Assembly: GCF_016808335.1 (NCBI RefSeq)
Contig: NC_053136.1
Coordinates: 1,780,531-1,844,530, forward strand
Source: Panicum virgatum
Lineage: Eukaryota; Streptophyta; Magnoliopsida; Poales; Poaceae
Length of the DNA stretch: 64,000 bases
Direction of reading: 5' to 3'
Below, piece after piece: positions 9,861-21,143 of this stretch; the first letter of the stretch is position 1; each line of letters starts with the position of its first letter. Both the position numbers and the translations under genes were made by a program. The notes beneath the pieces were generated by a model that was not told where the DNA came from, ran no database searches, and saw only the letters and a list, made by a program, of their open reading frames with translations.

Positions 9861-11141
9861 TATTCACAAAAAAAAAAACCTACGATCGTTGAATCTTGAT
9901 AGGCTTTGTTGGGAGGACTTTATTTGTGTTGGCAACCTGGTTAGCATACCAAAAATATAAATTAAAAAATCCAAACTTGACCATAAAAAAATCTTCTCTG
10001 CAGAATGCTATCCTTCTCATGTAATAAACGTGTGGGCATCTCACACCGGCCACATATCTTCCGCACACGGTCTTGGGGACCAACTGATCCATCACAGTCC
10101 CACATATGGGCCTTCTAGCTAGTTGCATTGATGCATCCACAGGTTGTGCTTGCATCAGTCATAAATAGGACACGTACTAGAAACAGTTTTTTTCTTTGTT
10201 TATAGAAAAAATATTAGTAACAATTTCAGAAAAGGAAATAAAAATCCCAAGGGATAGAAGAATTGACATGTTTGCATCTGTGTTATTATTAGAAAAAGTC
10301 TAAATTATTCTCCTCAAATATAGTCAAAGTCCGGATAACCTCTTAAACTATTGTTTGGTCTATTTTACCCTCCAAACTACACCCTTTGGTTCAAATTACC
10401 CCCCTAATAATACAATTTGTGTTTTTTATAACACAAGTAGTGTAAGGACATATGGGCATGGTCTCCAATACACTTACTCTAAAACATTACTGTTTTTAAT
10501 TTATAGTATTTCATTCTCAGGGAAAATTGCTTTGAGAAATAGAAGCGTGTTATTAAAGAGTCGTCTTTCATGACAGATCCTGATTCATTCATGCAACTTT
10601 GAAGTGTCGGATCCTAACCATGCATTTTTTGTGTATTACTAGTGGTCAAAATCTTTCAAATAAATTTTAATATATATTCTAAATTAAATGACATTTGTTT
10701 GAGAATGGAGAGTTTACCAAACACGGACATATGAATTGACTAATTTTGTCCTCGCACTCGAACACGAGTAAGGAAATCGTGTCATGAATTTTTCAAAGTA
10801 GAGTTACTTAGGACCAGTACTCCGGTAACAGTCGTATACAGCGACGCTAGCTTCCATCCACATGGTGTTCAAAAGGGAACCAATTAATAATAGTCTCCCC
10901 TCTCTCTCTCTCTCTCCATGAAAGCGTGGATCTCGGGGCCAGCCAATAATGTTCATTTTCATTCGCACCAAACATATTTGTATTTTTTTTTGAGGAAACC
11001 CAAACATATTTGTAGGGTGCGCGAATTCGAGTGGGCCTAATCGCTCGGCGTTTGCATTCAGCTGTACATGGGTTTCACATGGGCCTCACAGCACAGATCT
11101 CGAGAGGGAAATATCTGAGTGGGGACGAGCGAGACCTGCTA
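9861..11141. other. Upstream region of alpha1, shared with alpha3
   Basis: Most of this stretch is nearly identical to 57800-59345 upstream of alpha3, including CGTACGATCGATATTC and the block around TTGATAGGCTTTGTTGGG. Differences are large events. Copy 1 has an extra segment at about 10270-10625, and copy 3 has a 631-bp CACTA insertion. Relative to copy 3, copy 1 also lacks the equivalent of about 59345-59780. Joining GGGAAATAT directly to CTGAGTGGGGACGAG, it therefore lacks most of the proximal upstream region. Confidence 0.75.
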
Positions 11142-11383
11142 CCGTCTGTTTGGATGGATGGACGAGTCCATTCGGGTTGGGTCGAACCCCTTTTTGCGTT
11201 GCTTGGATGGAGGGTGAGAGGGTTGGAGTGGTTCCGTGGGTGGAATATTCCACGTAGATGCAGGTACATCCCCGTCCCTCCAAAACTGACGGACGGAGCA
11301 AACCCAGTTTTCTCCGTCGCGAGCGCCGTGTGCTCCATCTTCTCCACGCTGGCCGACAGCGGACGTTGGCTTCAGCGCGCCGA
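11142..11383. other. Foreign segment replacing alpha1 exon 1
   Basis: Homology to the alpha2/alpha3 promoter stops after GAGACCTGCTA at 11141 and resumes at CCAGTGATTTTGACC. The intervening 242 bp have no counterpart in the other copies, no clear terminal repeats and no target duplication. Parts near 11305-11345 (TTCTCCGTCGCGAGC) faintly resemble the Ser/Ala-rich coding of other first exons, so a strongly diverged exon 1 cannot be excluded. Confidence 0.5.
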
Positions 11384-11385
11384 CC

Positions 11386-13891
11386 AGTGATTTTGACCTC
11401 CAGCTCCAGGTATAGCTCATCAATAAGATCAAGCGAGCTACATCTCTTTTTCCTTACTTGTGCTTGTGTTTCTCTACCTTAACCCTAATATAATGACTTT
11501 AATTTGCTGCCAAATTAAAAGTTTCAAATTGTTCTGAAAAAAATGCTGCATATGCTGCTGCAGGAGGGCCTGACAAGCGTGCAAAAGATTCTGCAGGAAC
11601 GTAGGAACAGCGCCCGGGAGATGATGGCCACCATCGACAACCTCAAGCGCTTCTGCATCGACCACTACTTCCAGGAAGAGATCCAGAGCGCCATGGGCGC
11701 GTGCTTGGATCTCATCCACAGCGATGATCTCTTCGATGCGACACTTGCATTCAAGCTCGTGAGAGAGGCCGGCCATGATGTTTCAGCAGGTCAGTAAAAC
11801 GCAAAGATCGAACTGGTCAATAATGCTCTACGGAGGTATTAACAGATGATGTTCTACTGTTACCAATAATGCTGTATTAACAGATGATGTTCTACGGAGG
11901 TTCACTGACGACACCGGCGAGTTCAAGCTTGCTCTTAGCAAAGACATCAGAGGGCTCCTGAGCCTCCACGACATGTCACACCTGGACATGGGAGAGGAGC
12001 CATCACTGCACAAGGCAAAGGAGTTCTCAAGCAAGCACCTTGCATCTGCCATCAGGTACCTGGAGCCAGGCCTTGCAAGGTACGTGAGGCAGTCCCTCGA
12101 CCACCCCTACCACCTGAGCCTGATGCAGTACAAGGCCAGGCACCACCTCAGCTACCTGCAGAGCCTGCCCACTAGGGACACTGCAATGGAGGGGCTAGCA
12201 ATTGCAGAGTTCCAGCTCAGCAAACAGCTGCATCAGGAAGAAATGCAGGAGGTTAAAAGGTAACTAACTAATTAAACAAGTTAAATACGAAATGGTCTTG
12301 TTTCATCCATCAGTAATTTACGTAGAAGTGTGACAAAAAATTATACCCTAGCTTTGTTTAATTTCGCTAAGATTGATCAAGAGGTAAAAACGTAGAATTA
12401 CCATTTATGGATTCTAATTGTGAGATGTGATGTAGATGGTGGATGGATCTTGGATTGTCTCATGAGATACCAGTGGTGCGGGACCAGGTGCCCAAATGGT
12501 ACGTGTGGGCCATGACAAGCCTCCAGGGACCCTCCTTGTCCGGATATCGGATTGATACCACAAAGATAATCTCACTCGTCTATGTTGTGGATGACATTTT
12601 TGATCTTGTTGGCACACCGGAGGAGCTTTCCCTCTTCACCCAGGCAATCAAAATGTAAGCTAGCAGCTGCCATATATTTAAAAATAATTGATTACATATT
12701 GATATACTCCATCCGTTCCAAAATGTAGGTCGTTTTGGCTTTTCTAGATTCATAGTGTTTGCTATGCATCTAGATATAAAGTATGTCTAGATCCCATAGC
12801 AAAATATATGAATCTAAAAAAAGTCAAAATGACCTACATTTTGAAACGGAGGAAGTAGATTAATAGTTGTTTCATATATACACGCTGACATGTTGTCCAA
12901 AATACAATTTGTAGGTGGAATACTGCGGTTGCTGATTCACTCCCCAGTGGCATGAGATCATGCTACAAGGCTATTTACAACACCACGAATGAGATCGCTG
13001 ATATGGTTGAAGTGGAGCATGGATTCAACCCTGTCAATCATCTCAGGAATGCAGTATGTTACAGACTTGTTTTTTTTCCCTTACACTACTTCTTCAATTT
13101 GATCGATCCGCGTATCAATAAAAAAAAATTCTAGTAGCTCCATCTGTCTAGATATATGATCGATGATGGTACTATTCCTGATGAGCTTACAAGAACTTCT
13201 ACACTTTTTTTGCAGTGGGCGGCGCTGTTTGATGGGTTCATGGTTGAGGCAAGATGGCTGGCAACCGATGAGGCTCCTACTGCAGAGGACTACCTGAGAA
13301 ATGGTGTTGTCACGTCAGGAGTGCCACTTACATTTGCACACATATTCGCCATGCTAGGGTATGACAAAAGTAACGAAGCTGGAGCAAAGCTCGCCGATGA
13401 CCACATCCCTTCTGTCATCTCTTGCCCGGCTAAGATCCTCAGACTTTGGGATGACTTGGGAAGTGCCGAGGTCAGCATGCAGAACATATATATAATTAAT
13501 TTTTAAGTTAAATGTTTGTTAAGATTTTCAAATCCATTCCGACTTTAGAAAGAAAAATCGATCTACAACAAGTTAAATCCTGATCAGTATTTTTGTCCAT
13601 GCATGGGTTTTGCAGGATGAGGCTCAGGAAGGACTGGACGGATCGTACAGGGATTTCTACCTGATGGAGAACCCTAGCTGCACCCCCGGGGACGCGGAGG
13701 CACACATGCGGAGGTTGATCGCGAGGGAGTGGGAGGAGCTCAACAGGGAGTGCTTCTCCAGGAGGACCTTCTCCTCTAGGTTCACACAGGCTTCTTTGAA
13801 CGTGGCCAGGATGGTCAGCGTCATGTACTCGTACGACAAGGAGCAGAGGCTCCTTGTTCTCGAGGACTACGCGACGATGCTGCTGCTTTGA
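11386..13891 (+). pseudogene. Terpene synthase alpha1 (TPS-g-like), first exon replaced
   Basis: Exons 2-7 are intact: 11564-11789, 11884-12259, 12436-12654, 12915-13053, 13216-13470, 13616-13891, with GT/AG borders and the same phases (0,1,2,2,0,0) as alpha3. They encode about 496 residues including DDIFD and DDLGSAEDE, so the catalytic alpha domain is complete. Only the last 24 bases of normal exon 1 (SDFDLQLQ, 11386-11409) remain. The rest, with the start codon and transit peptide, is replaced by about 242 bp at 11142-11383. In the frame leading into SDFDLQLQ there is an upstream TGA and no ATG. An ATG frame from 11258 crosses the junction out of phase and hits a stop early in exon 2. Unless a new upstream exon supplies a start, this copy cannot make the full enzyme. 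Nearest relatives are alpha2 (5' half) and alpha3 (3' half). Confidence 0.75.
12707..12855. mobile_element. Stowaway-like MITE in intron 4 of alpha1
   Basis: Ends are CTCCATCCGTTCC and GAAACGGAGGAAG with flanking TA. Inner sequences are strongly inverted (GTAGGTCGTTTTGGC against the complementary CAAAATGACCTAC). The same insertion is in alpha2 (22621-22769) and alpha3 (61525-61673), so it predates the duplications. Confidence 0.8.
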
Positions 13892-16009
13892 GACTGCGTG
13901 GTCGATGAGAAATTGAGAATAACCCACGCAGCAATTTGTTCAGGAAGCAGCAGAGCGCGCAGGACTACTATAGCTTGGACCGTACTTTAGATTCAAGTAA
14001 TTAAATACGCATCAACCCTAATGCATGTTTACGTATACAGTAGTACAAGTCTACAACAACACAATATATATGTACGATGAAAAGAACAGTAGCCATCCAC
14101 TTGTTTGCCAAATAAAAAAATACAGTACAATGATGAAGCAGTGGCCACCGTATTATTCTGTACTAGGTTGGTAGTATGTGCTACTCTCTGTCCCTGCACA
14201 AGTGCACAGCAGAAAAATCTCCTGTCCTTTTGTTTGAATGAAAAAAAAAACAAATCAACTCTTTTCGTGGCCAGAGTTCGTTGGCCCGCCTGCCCAATTC
14301 GAACTCCCGAGGCTTTTCAATTTCTATATAGGCACACTACTGCTAGCTAGTAGCGGCCGGCACCACACGCTGTCTGCTGTCTGTTGACCTGTCGAGTGTC
14401 GACACTTCTATTTTACTGACCGCTCATGGCGTTCCGGCCGACCGGGCATCACTACACTAAGTGCTTCTGATCAGCATGATCAGTAGCTATCAGCCTTGTC
14501 AGCACTAGTAGCGGTTCTACTGCCCTGCGAATATATATGTTGCGGCCACCAGCAGCTGCCTAGCGGTCATTATGGTTTTCGACCGAGTTTTTTCAGTTTG
14601 TTCATTTGTGTTTTCCTTAATTTCGTGTTAATTTCTCCGTTCAAAATTGTAGGTCGTTTTAGCAAATCTAAATATATAATTTTTGATTTGCACCTAAATA
14701 CATATAATATATCCAGATACGTAGCAAAAACTATGTATCTAGATTTGCTAAAACAACCTTACAATTTGAAACGGATGGAGTATTACTTTTAAGGATGCAT
14801 TGAGATCCAATCGACCTTCTCTCAAGCTATTCGCCTCTTCATCATGTGGTTGTCATTTCGGTTGTATACAATTATACATCAACCTGTGAAATGCCTCACT
14901 GACCATGCATATTGACGGGTTTAACCACGAGAAGTGTGTACACGACCTAAATTCGCACAAGAGGCTTGACAACAATAAGGAAGTGTGTTGATACATATGC
15001 ATGGTTGAAAAGGGAGTGAAACGAGGAAAAGGACACGGGAGGCTATCGCCAATGCAAGCGGGTTGCCATGGACAACAGAAATGGCGGTTATCGTATACCG
15101 ATGGTTTTTAGCCTGACTAATGGGTTTCCATTCAAAATGTGAAATCTAGGTATATGGTATCACTACTCGCCTATATTTCTGAGATCATACATAAGAAGGA
15201 TACATTTGATCACAAACTTTGGCGCCTAGAAAGGGATTTGGGCCCCACGCACTCCGCTTCTCAATTTTGGGAGGATGCGAGAGAGGATGACATAATGTGT
15301 ATACTGGTCCTTGGAACGACGGCAGACTATATGCTTACACGATATTTTTTCCTCACTCTCTTACGGTCCGGCCGGGAACCCTACTGCTGTCACAGCCGTC
15401 GTACGTTATTTATCTTAGTCCCATGATATTCGTAGGTCATATATAACCGTTTCACTACTTACTCACTCTACGTATAATATCTTCGATACCAGTAATTTCC
15501 AGGATTTTAGGGTTTAACCAATAATGGCATTTGAGGAATATTTCCTAATTCCTAGGCTTCTCCCAAAAAAAAAAGAAAATCATGAACGTGTGTAAATAAT
15601 AATCTGTTTAGCTAGAAAACCGAGCATAAACGTATAAATTGACACATGGGAAGGCAGCTTTGCACGTGGATACAAATCAGCTCTCAGTCAATCAGCTCTC
15701 GTTTTCCACATATGGGAAGGCTGCTTTGCACGTGGATACAATTGGAGCTACAGTAGCATTGCGGATTCACACTGTACACATGTCCAGAGGAAGAAACACC
15801 GAAGGCATGGTATGTCCTGAAGAAGAGCGACACGAGTGGATGTCAGAAGAACAGTGAGACGAGTGGACTTAGGGCTCGTTTGTGGTACTGTTTAGATCCG
15901 ACCCCGTAAACCCCGTAAACGCAAAAAAAAAACATCACATCGAATGTTTCGACACATGCATGGAGTACTAAATGAAGTCTATTTACAAAACTTTTTGCAT
16001 GAATGGGCT
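13892..16009. other. Alpha-to-beta spacer of unit 1, duplicated in units 2 and 3
   Basis: The spacer has no recognised gene. It is nearly identical to 35838-37748 in unit 2 and its first part to 62710-63739 in unit 3. A 95-residue frame at 15139-15426 is repeated at 36890-37177 but has no family resemblance and is probably not coding. A Stowaway-like MITE lies at 14635-14780 (copies at 36407-36552 and 63456-63601). The right end, about 15880-16009, is the left part of a MITE cut by the beta1 deletion. Confidence 0.7.
14635..14780. mobile_element. Stowaway-like MITE in the alpha-beta spacer
   Basis: Ends are CTCCGTTCAAAATTGTAGG and TTGAAACGGATGGAG, followed by TA. The internal arms GTCGTTTTAGCAAATCTA and TAGATTTGCTAAAAC are inverted. 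Orthologous copies sit at the same place in units 2 and 3. Confidence 0.7.
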
Positions 16010-16167
16010 TTTGCTAGTTACTTGCTAGACCAACTGACAAGAGGCTTTATGTAGTGATAATTTGCATGTAGGTGATGTTGTTGAGATCATTATATTATTA
16101 TTGTTTTTCTATTATTTGTCAGATCATAACTGTGACAGATTTGATTATTCATGGATCGACGATGCAG

Positions 16168-17516
16168 ATGGTGGATGGGGCTAGGATTGGCTCAAGAAAT
16201 ACCGGTGGCCCGGGACCAGGTGCTCAAGTGGTACATGTGGCCCATGGCAGTCCTGCAGGGATCTTCCTTCTCCAGATACCGGATTGAGATCACAAAGATA
16301 ATCTCCCTTGTCTATGTTGTGGATGACATATTTGATCTTGTTGGCACACTAGAGGAGCTATCCCTCCTCACCAAGGCAGTCAAAATGTAAGCTTGGTCTT
16401 TTTCTTTTTTTTTTTGCCATAATAGGGTGATCTCTCCTGCTTCTTTTTCGTTTACTATATACACATATATAGCAGTTCTCAACTTTAAATGCAAAACACC
16501 AATAAGTTATCACAAAAAATTGATTATGCAGAGTTTTAGACCTTAATGTATCTGAATGATTGTTTCATGCATATGCTGATACATATTGTGATTTGCAGGT
16601 GGAATACTGCAGCTCCTGATTCACTCCCCAGTTGCATGAGATCTTGCTACAACGCTCTCTACACCATTACAAATGAGATCGCAGACATGGCCGAAAAGGA
16701 GCATGGATTCAACCCTGTCAATCATCTCAGGGAAGCAGTATGTTACTAACTTGCTTGTTTTTCCCTACACTCCTTCAGTTTGCTCTCAGGAAAAGAAACT
16801 AAGATAGTATTTGACATTGCAGTGGGAAGTGCTGTTTGATGGATTCATGGTCGAGTCAAAGTGGCTGGCAACCGGTCAGGCTCCTGCCGCAGAGGACTAT
16901 CTGAGAAATGGTGTTGTCACTTCCGGAGTGCCGCTTATATTTGCGCACGTATTCTACCTTCTAGGGCAACATCATGTAACAAGTACTAATGAGGATGCTG
17001 CAAAGCTCAGTGATCACACCCCTCCGGCCATCTTTTGCGTGGCCAAGATCCTCAGACTTTGGGATGACTTGGGTAGTGCCAAGGTCTGCAGAACGCACAC
17101 TGCTGCTTGTTAAATGCTTTTCACAAAATTAATCTGATCCGATCCATAGTGAAATTTTCAGTATATAGATCTAGCATGCATGAAACCCTTGATTATAACA
17201 TTTTTTTTTTAAATTTATCATGGATCTTATTAATTTGCAGGATGAAGCACAGGAAGGATTGGATGGATCCTACAGGGACTTGTACTTGATGGAGAACCCT
17301 AGCTGCACCCCAGCCGACGCCGAAGAACACATGCGGAGGCTGATCAAGAGGGAGTGGGAGGAGCTCAACAGGGAGTGCTTCTCCAGGAGGACCTTCTCCA
17401 CCAGCTTCGCACGAGCCTGCTTCAACGCCGCCAGGATGGTCGGCGTCATGTACTCGTACGACAAGGAGCAGAGGCTCCCAGTCCTGGAGGACTACATGAG
17501 GATGCTGCTGCTTTGA
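16168..17516 (+). pseudogene. Terpene synthase beta1, exons 4-7 only
   Basis: Exons 16168-16386, 16599-16737, 16823-17083 and 17241-17516 are open and correctly spliced in phase, encoding the DDIFD block, [16 protein letters not shown] plus DEAQEGL (NSE/DTE), and the C-terminal [10 protein letters not shown]. Exons 1-3 are absent. Upstream intron-3 sequence starts at 16010 and is fused directly to the MITE that in unit 2 lies about 1.1 kb upstream of the beta2 start codon. Relative to beta2, about 2.16 kb is missing (37749-39910), with GCT shared at the junction. Without the N-terminal domain this is a truncated gene. It differs from beta2 and beta3 in exon 4 by LEELSLLTK instead of VEELSLFTK. 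Confidence 0.85.
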
Positions 17517-20229
17517 AACTTTTGTTTGCTCCATCTCCATGAGAACCCATGCATGTGACATCATGCATGCGTGATTTATCTGCTCCTTAGTTTTCACCAG
17601 CAATGTACTTACTGCTTAATAGAAATCACGTAATTATATGGGTGAGGAAGTGATGGTACGCTTAGGGTCATTGTATATATTTGCTTTCTTTTTTATAGAC
17701 TTTTTTGGGGCATTTGTGTTTTTACCCCTACTTTGAAGTGGAATTGCGATTTTGCCCTTATTTTTTTAACTTTGTGATTTTGCCCTTTACTATTCACAAA
17801 TCACTGCGATTTTACCCACCCCTAGTCAACGGTCAAAACAGAGGCAAATACGCAAAGATTAAGGGCAAAATCGCAACAACTTGTGAAGAATAAAGGGCAA
17901 AATCACAAAATTAAAAAAATGAGGGCAACATCACAATTGCACTTAAAAGCAGGGGTAAGAACACCAAAAAACCTTTTTTTTATAAATGTCTCTCTTCTTC
18001 TTAATGAAATGCTTGCCGAGAAATTTTTTTAAGGAAAACAATAACGAATGCTATCTATATAGCCATCTCCAGGGACGAAGCCAGACCGGAAGAGCATCAA
18101 GTTCTTACGTATAAAATGATGGGGTCATAATAGACCATTAACAACTAGCTACAGTAATTTACCACTTATCTTTTCAAAATCTGTCTGGGCCAGAGGACCC
18201 AATGGCAAGGCACAGTTCTACCCCTGTCCATCTCTCCAAGAAACTGCTTGCGTACTCCCTCCATCATCCCAAAAAACAAATCACTCTAGCATTTAATAAA
18301 TTTTTTCAAAAAAAAAATCATCTTACCCTATTTAGAAAGCGCATATGCATGTAAGAATCGATTAGTGCCAAATATGAGTAATAAATAGGGGCAAACATTA
18401 TCATTTTACCTTGTTAATTTATCCTAAAAATCCTAGTATGCTCTATTATTCTCTTGTTGAAAAGTAACCTGCTATGATTGTGTTTAATGTCGTTCTACAT
18501 ACTACCTAGGTGAAACAATATAATGAATACAGTGTCATATATTACATGGTTGGAAATAAAGCTTGGTAATTGCACATAAATAACAATGATGTGTTGGCCC
18601 GCTGGACCGGGATGGATCGGAGGATTATTATTGTCGGTTGGGCGGTACAAGTGAAGTAGAAGAAGAAGACATGCATGTTAGCAGAGAGGGAGAGCAGCAG
18701 CCGCATGTACAATGGTATGCATGATAGGGGGGCCCTGTCGGATCTAGATAGACTGGGAGATGCCAAGTTTTTCCTAGTAAGAAGAAACAAGGACCGTTGG
18801 ATGCTAATGGCATGGTCAAGATGAAGTGTTTTTTGCGCTACACTATAGTATTGTCCTTGCGTTTATTTGGGGTTGTGGATGTCATGTACTCCGTATGTCT
18901 CACCAGCCACCATGTGCACCACCACCACATAGCTAGCTAGTGTCCATTGCTCCGATCCATCCGTCTAGCTATCGGCAGAGCTGGTTCAATGCAGAAGAAG
19001 AAGAATCCACAGTGACGTGAAGCAATGACCAACGAACGAAAGCTCCGATGCCCACTGACCGACCAGCAGCTTTGCTTTCTATGCGAGGACGGCGACACTG
19101 GCCAGAAATATCAAATAGCTAGCTAGTGGTCACATATATATCTAACGTACGTGGGCGCCAAATAAAACGTTCGCACTTGAATCTGGATATATATAGCACA
19201 CTGAATTTCCAATAAGTCAATAGTTTGGTCAGCCTGGCAAGTTGTGTGCAGTGGCTAGCAAAATAACACCAGCAGGCCAGGCCATAGGAAACACCTTCCT
19301 TCTTTGTAGGATTTTGAACGACTACATTTTTTTTATGGCGTTGTCTAAGTAATATTGTCTTTGATAACGTTAAACATTTATCTTTTATGCAGACTATTTT
19401 TAGGGGGACCTACTGGCTGTGATTTTGGTCAATGTTGCAGCATGAGGAGAGGATAAAGGATCTGTTCATGAAGCCCATCACTTTTTTGGAGATGGTAGTC
19501 TTAGAACTGTTTGCAAGCTATGAATGGAAGCATAATAATATATTTTTTAAGTTTAATTTTGCTTTTTGACTCTCCTGATAATCCAGTGATTGAAGCTGGA
19601 AAAATGTTATAATTGAAGTGTGTACCCTAAACCGTAGAGATCGAAAAATTCCATTATCTAAGAATTTTTTTTATTTTTGCTATACGATAGATGCATGCTC
19701 CTGAATCCTCATAGGCGTGTTAGATATTATAGGAAACACATGTCACTGTTATGTGTGAAACAAGAAGTTAGTTGCGGTTTTCTTTTAATAAAAAACATGC
19801 TCAGGCACGTTCAGAAAAAAAAGTTGGTTGCGGCTTCAATTCAGTCACGGTCGGAAAAATGTATGCATCGATAACGAGTAGCAAGCAGTCTTAACACAGT
19901 TTGAATGAATCCATCCTCATGTCTGCAGCCAGCGCACAGATCCAAATTGACTTGACCAGGTGAAAGAAACCTTGTCCTGGGCTCTCCTGAATTTATTCCC
20001 GGCCGGATGGATCTGTCAGGCTGCGATGCGACATGCATCGCCTGAACCACCAGAACGACCCAGCAGATCAAATCTGACTGGCTGCTCTGCATTGCATTGC
20101 TTGCTTTCATCACAACGCTGACGCTTGGAGATGAGGACATGCAGGACGGCAGGATAGTTTTCACATACGGGAGATCACATCTTTGCCTGCTGCTGTGACA
20201 ATGACAACGTGGTCTGTGGCCAAAACAAT
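17517..20229. other. Spacer between units 1 and 2, no gene recognised
   Basis: 17517-18558 is closely repeated at 41713-42724 downstream of beta2, and 19452-19640 at 42725-42910. The intervening 18559-19451 is found only here. 19711-20330 is repeated at 52289-52930. The stretch holds an inverted-repeat MITE near 17693-17985, a Stowaway-like left end near 18257 (CTCCCTCCATCATCCC), and no convincing coding frame. Confidence 0.65.
17693..17985. mobile_element. MITE with long inverted arms in the beta1 3' flank
   Basis: The left part TTTTTGGGGCATTTGTG...GATTTTGCCC is mirrored on the right by GGGCAAAATCACAA...GGGTAAGAACACC. The copy downstream of beta2 (about 41881-42145) has lost about 30 bp between two GGGCAAAATC repeats. 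Exact ends are approximate. Confidence 0.6.
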
Positions 20230-20231
20230 GG

Positions 20232-20370
20232 CCCTGTTTAGTTTCCAAAAAATTCTCTACAGTACCTGTCACATCGAATTTTTTGACACATGTATGGAGC
20301 ATTAAATAGAGTTAAAAAAATAACTAATTACACAGTCTAACTAATTAGCACGAGATGAATCTTTTTAACA
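20232..20370. mobile_element. Truncated MITE of the GGCCCTGTTTAGTTTCC type
   Basis: Only the left end is present (GGCCCTGTTTAGTTTCC). A fuller relative stands at 52802-53032, ending GCGAACTAAACATAGCC. Here it breaks off before ATGCTGGGCATCGATC. Confidence 0.6.
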
Positions 20371-20407
20371 CATGCTGGGCATCGATCAGAAGCTAGCAAG
20401 CTACTAG

Positions 20408-20624
20408 CTCTGTTTCAAATTGTAATAGTTTATTTGACTTATTTTAAATTTGACCACTCGTCTTATTTAAAAAATTGTGCAATTTTTTTTCCAAATTTAA
20501 TTCATTCTTAGATCTCGTATTGATAAAGCAACCCACAACAAAAAGGTGATATTTTGCATAAATTTTTAAATAGGACGAGCGGTCAAATTTGAAGTCAAAG
20601 ATCTGCAATTTAGAACGGAGGGAG
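20408..20624. mobile_element. Stowaway-like MITE in the alpha2 promoter
   Basis: The right end AGAACGGAGGGAG and a degenerate left end CTCTGTTTCAAATTG bracket inverted inner arms (CAAATTTGA/TCAAATTTG-type). It is repeated at 59430-59650 upstream of alpha3, about 350-400 bp before the TATA box. Confidence 0.65.
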
Positions 20625-20827
20625 TACTTGCATATAGTGTAATAACACCACAACAATGCAAATTAACACGGCATCTGGCTCACATGCACATATAATTATT
20701 TGTTTAGAAAAAAAAATTGTCTCCGGTCTCTGCATCTGTACACAGCCCACATGCATGCATATATCTGAGTGGGGACGAGCGAGACCTGCTAGATACTCAG
20801 CCCGCTCGCTTCTCCACTGCACCTCCC

Positions 20828-20835
20828 TATAAATT
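20828..20835 (+). promoter_or_regulatory. TATA box of alpha2
   Basis: CCCTATAAATTGGAGG lies 316 bp before the alpha2 ATG, and about 185 bp before it once the SINE and its duplicated target are discounted. It is identical at 59823 in alpha3. Confidence 0.65.
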
Positions 20836-20968
20836 GGAGGCCCTGCGTTCACCTCGATGCATATCTATCACTCCCAAGCTGCAATTTCACACTGCAATAG
20901 CTAGGAATCAAAATATAGAGCCTTGCAGCCCTTGCTCTCGCCTAAGTTGTCTAGCTAGCTAGTTTTGA

Positions 20969-21083
20969 AGGAGGGGGTTGAGCCCGAGTGGTTCCTAGAG
21001 CCCCCTCCCACGCCGGCAGCCCGGGTTCGATCCCCGGGGCCGGCACCGGGGGGCACCTATGCAGCCCTCCTACTGAAAAAAAA
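20969..21083 (+). mobile_element. tRNA-derived SINE in the alpha2 5' leader
   Basis: The insert is flanked by a perfect 16-bp duplication, AGCTAGCTAGTTTTGA, at 20953-20968 and 21084-21099. It begins GAGGGGGTTGAGCCCGAGTGG (A-box-like), has a clear B box GGTTCGATCCC, and ends in an A-run. alpha3 has only one copy of the 16-mer and no insert. It falls between TATA and ATG, so it would lengthen the transcript leader. Confidence 0.85.
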
Positions 21084-21143
21084 AGCTAGCTAGTTTTGAG
21101 TAGCGTCGTTGTTATACTTGCTACTACCTAGAGCTAGCTAACA

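Noticed and set aside
9880..10155. 91-residue minus frame upstream of alpha1, similar frame at 57821-58108
   Set aside because: Conserved only because the upstream regions are duplicated. The two frames differ by indels at the C-terminal end and show no protein family signal.
11031..11390. 119-residue plus frame covering the alpha1 upstream region
   Set aside because: It runs through promoter-homologous DNA and the foreign segment and stops at TGA inside the exon 1 remnant. It is out of phase with the synthase and has no recognised domain.
13508..13927. 139-residue minus-strand frame opposite exon 7 of alpha1 (also at 62326-62745, and similar ones opposite beta exon 7)
   Set aside because: It is the antisense shadow of a GC-biased coding exon, recurring wherever that exon is duplicated, and has no start context or family resemblance.
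15139..15426. 95-residue frame in the alpha-beta spacer, repeated at 36890-37177
   Set aside because: Its identity in two units reflects recent segmental duplication, not selection. No domain is seen, and it falls in spacer DNA.
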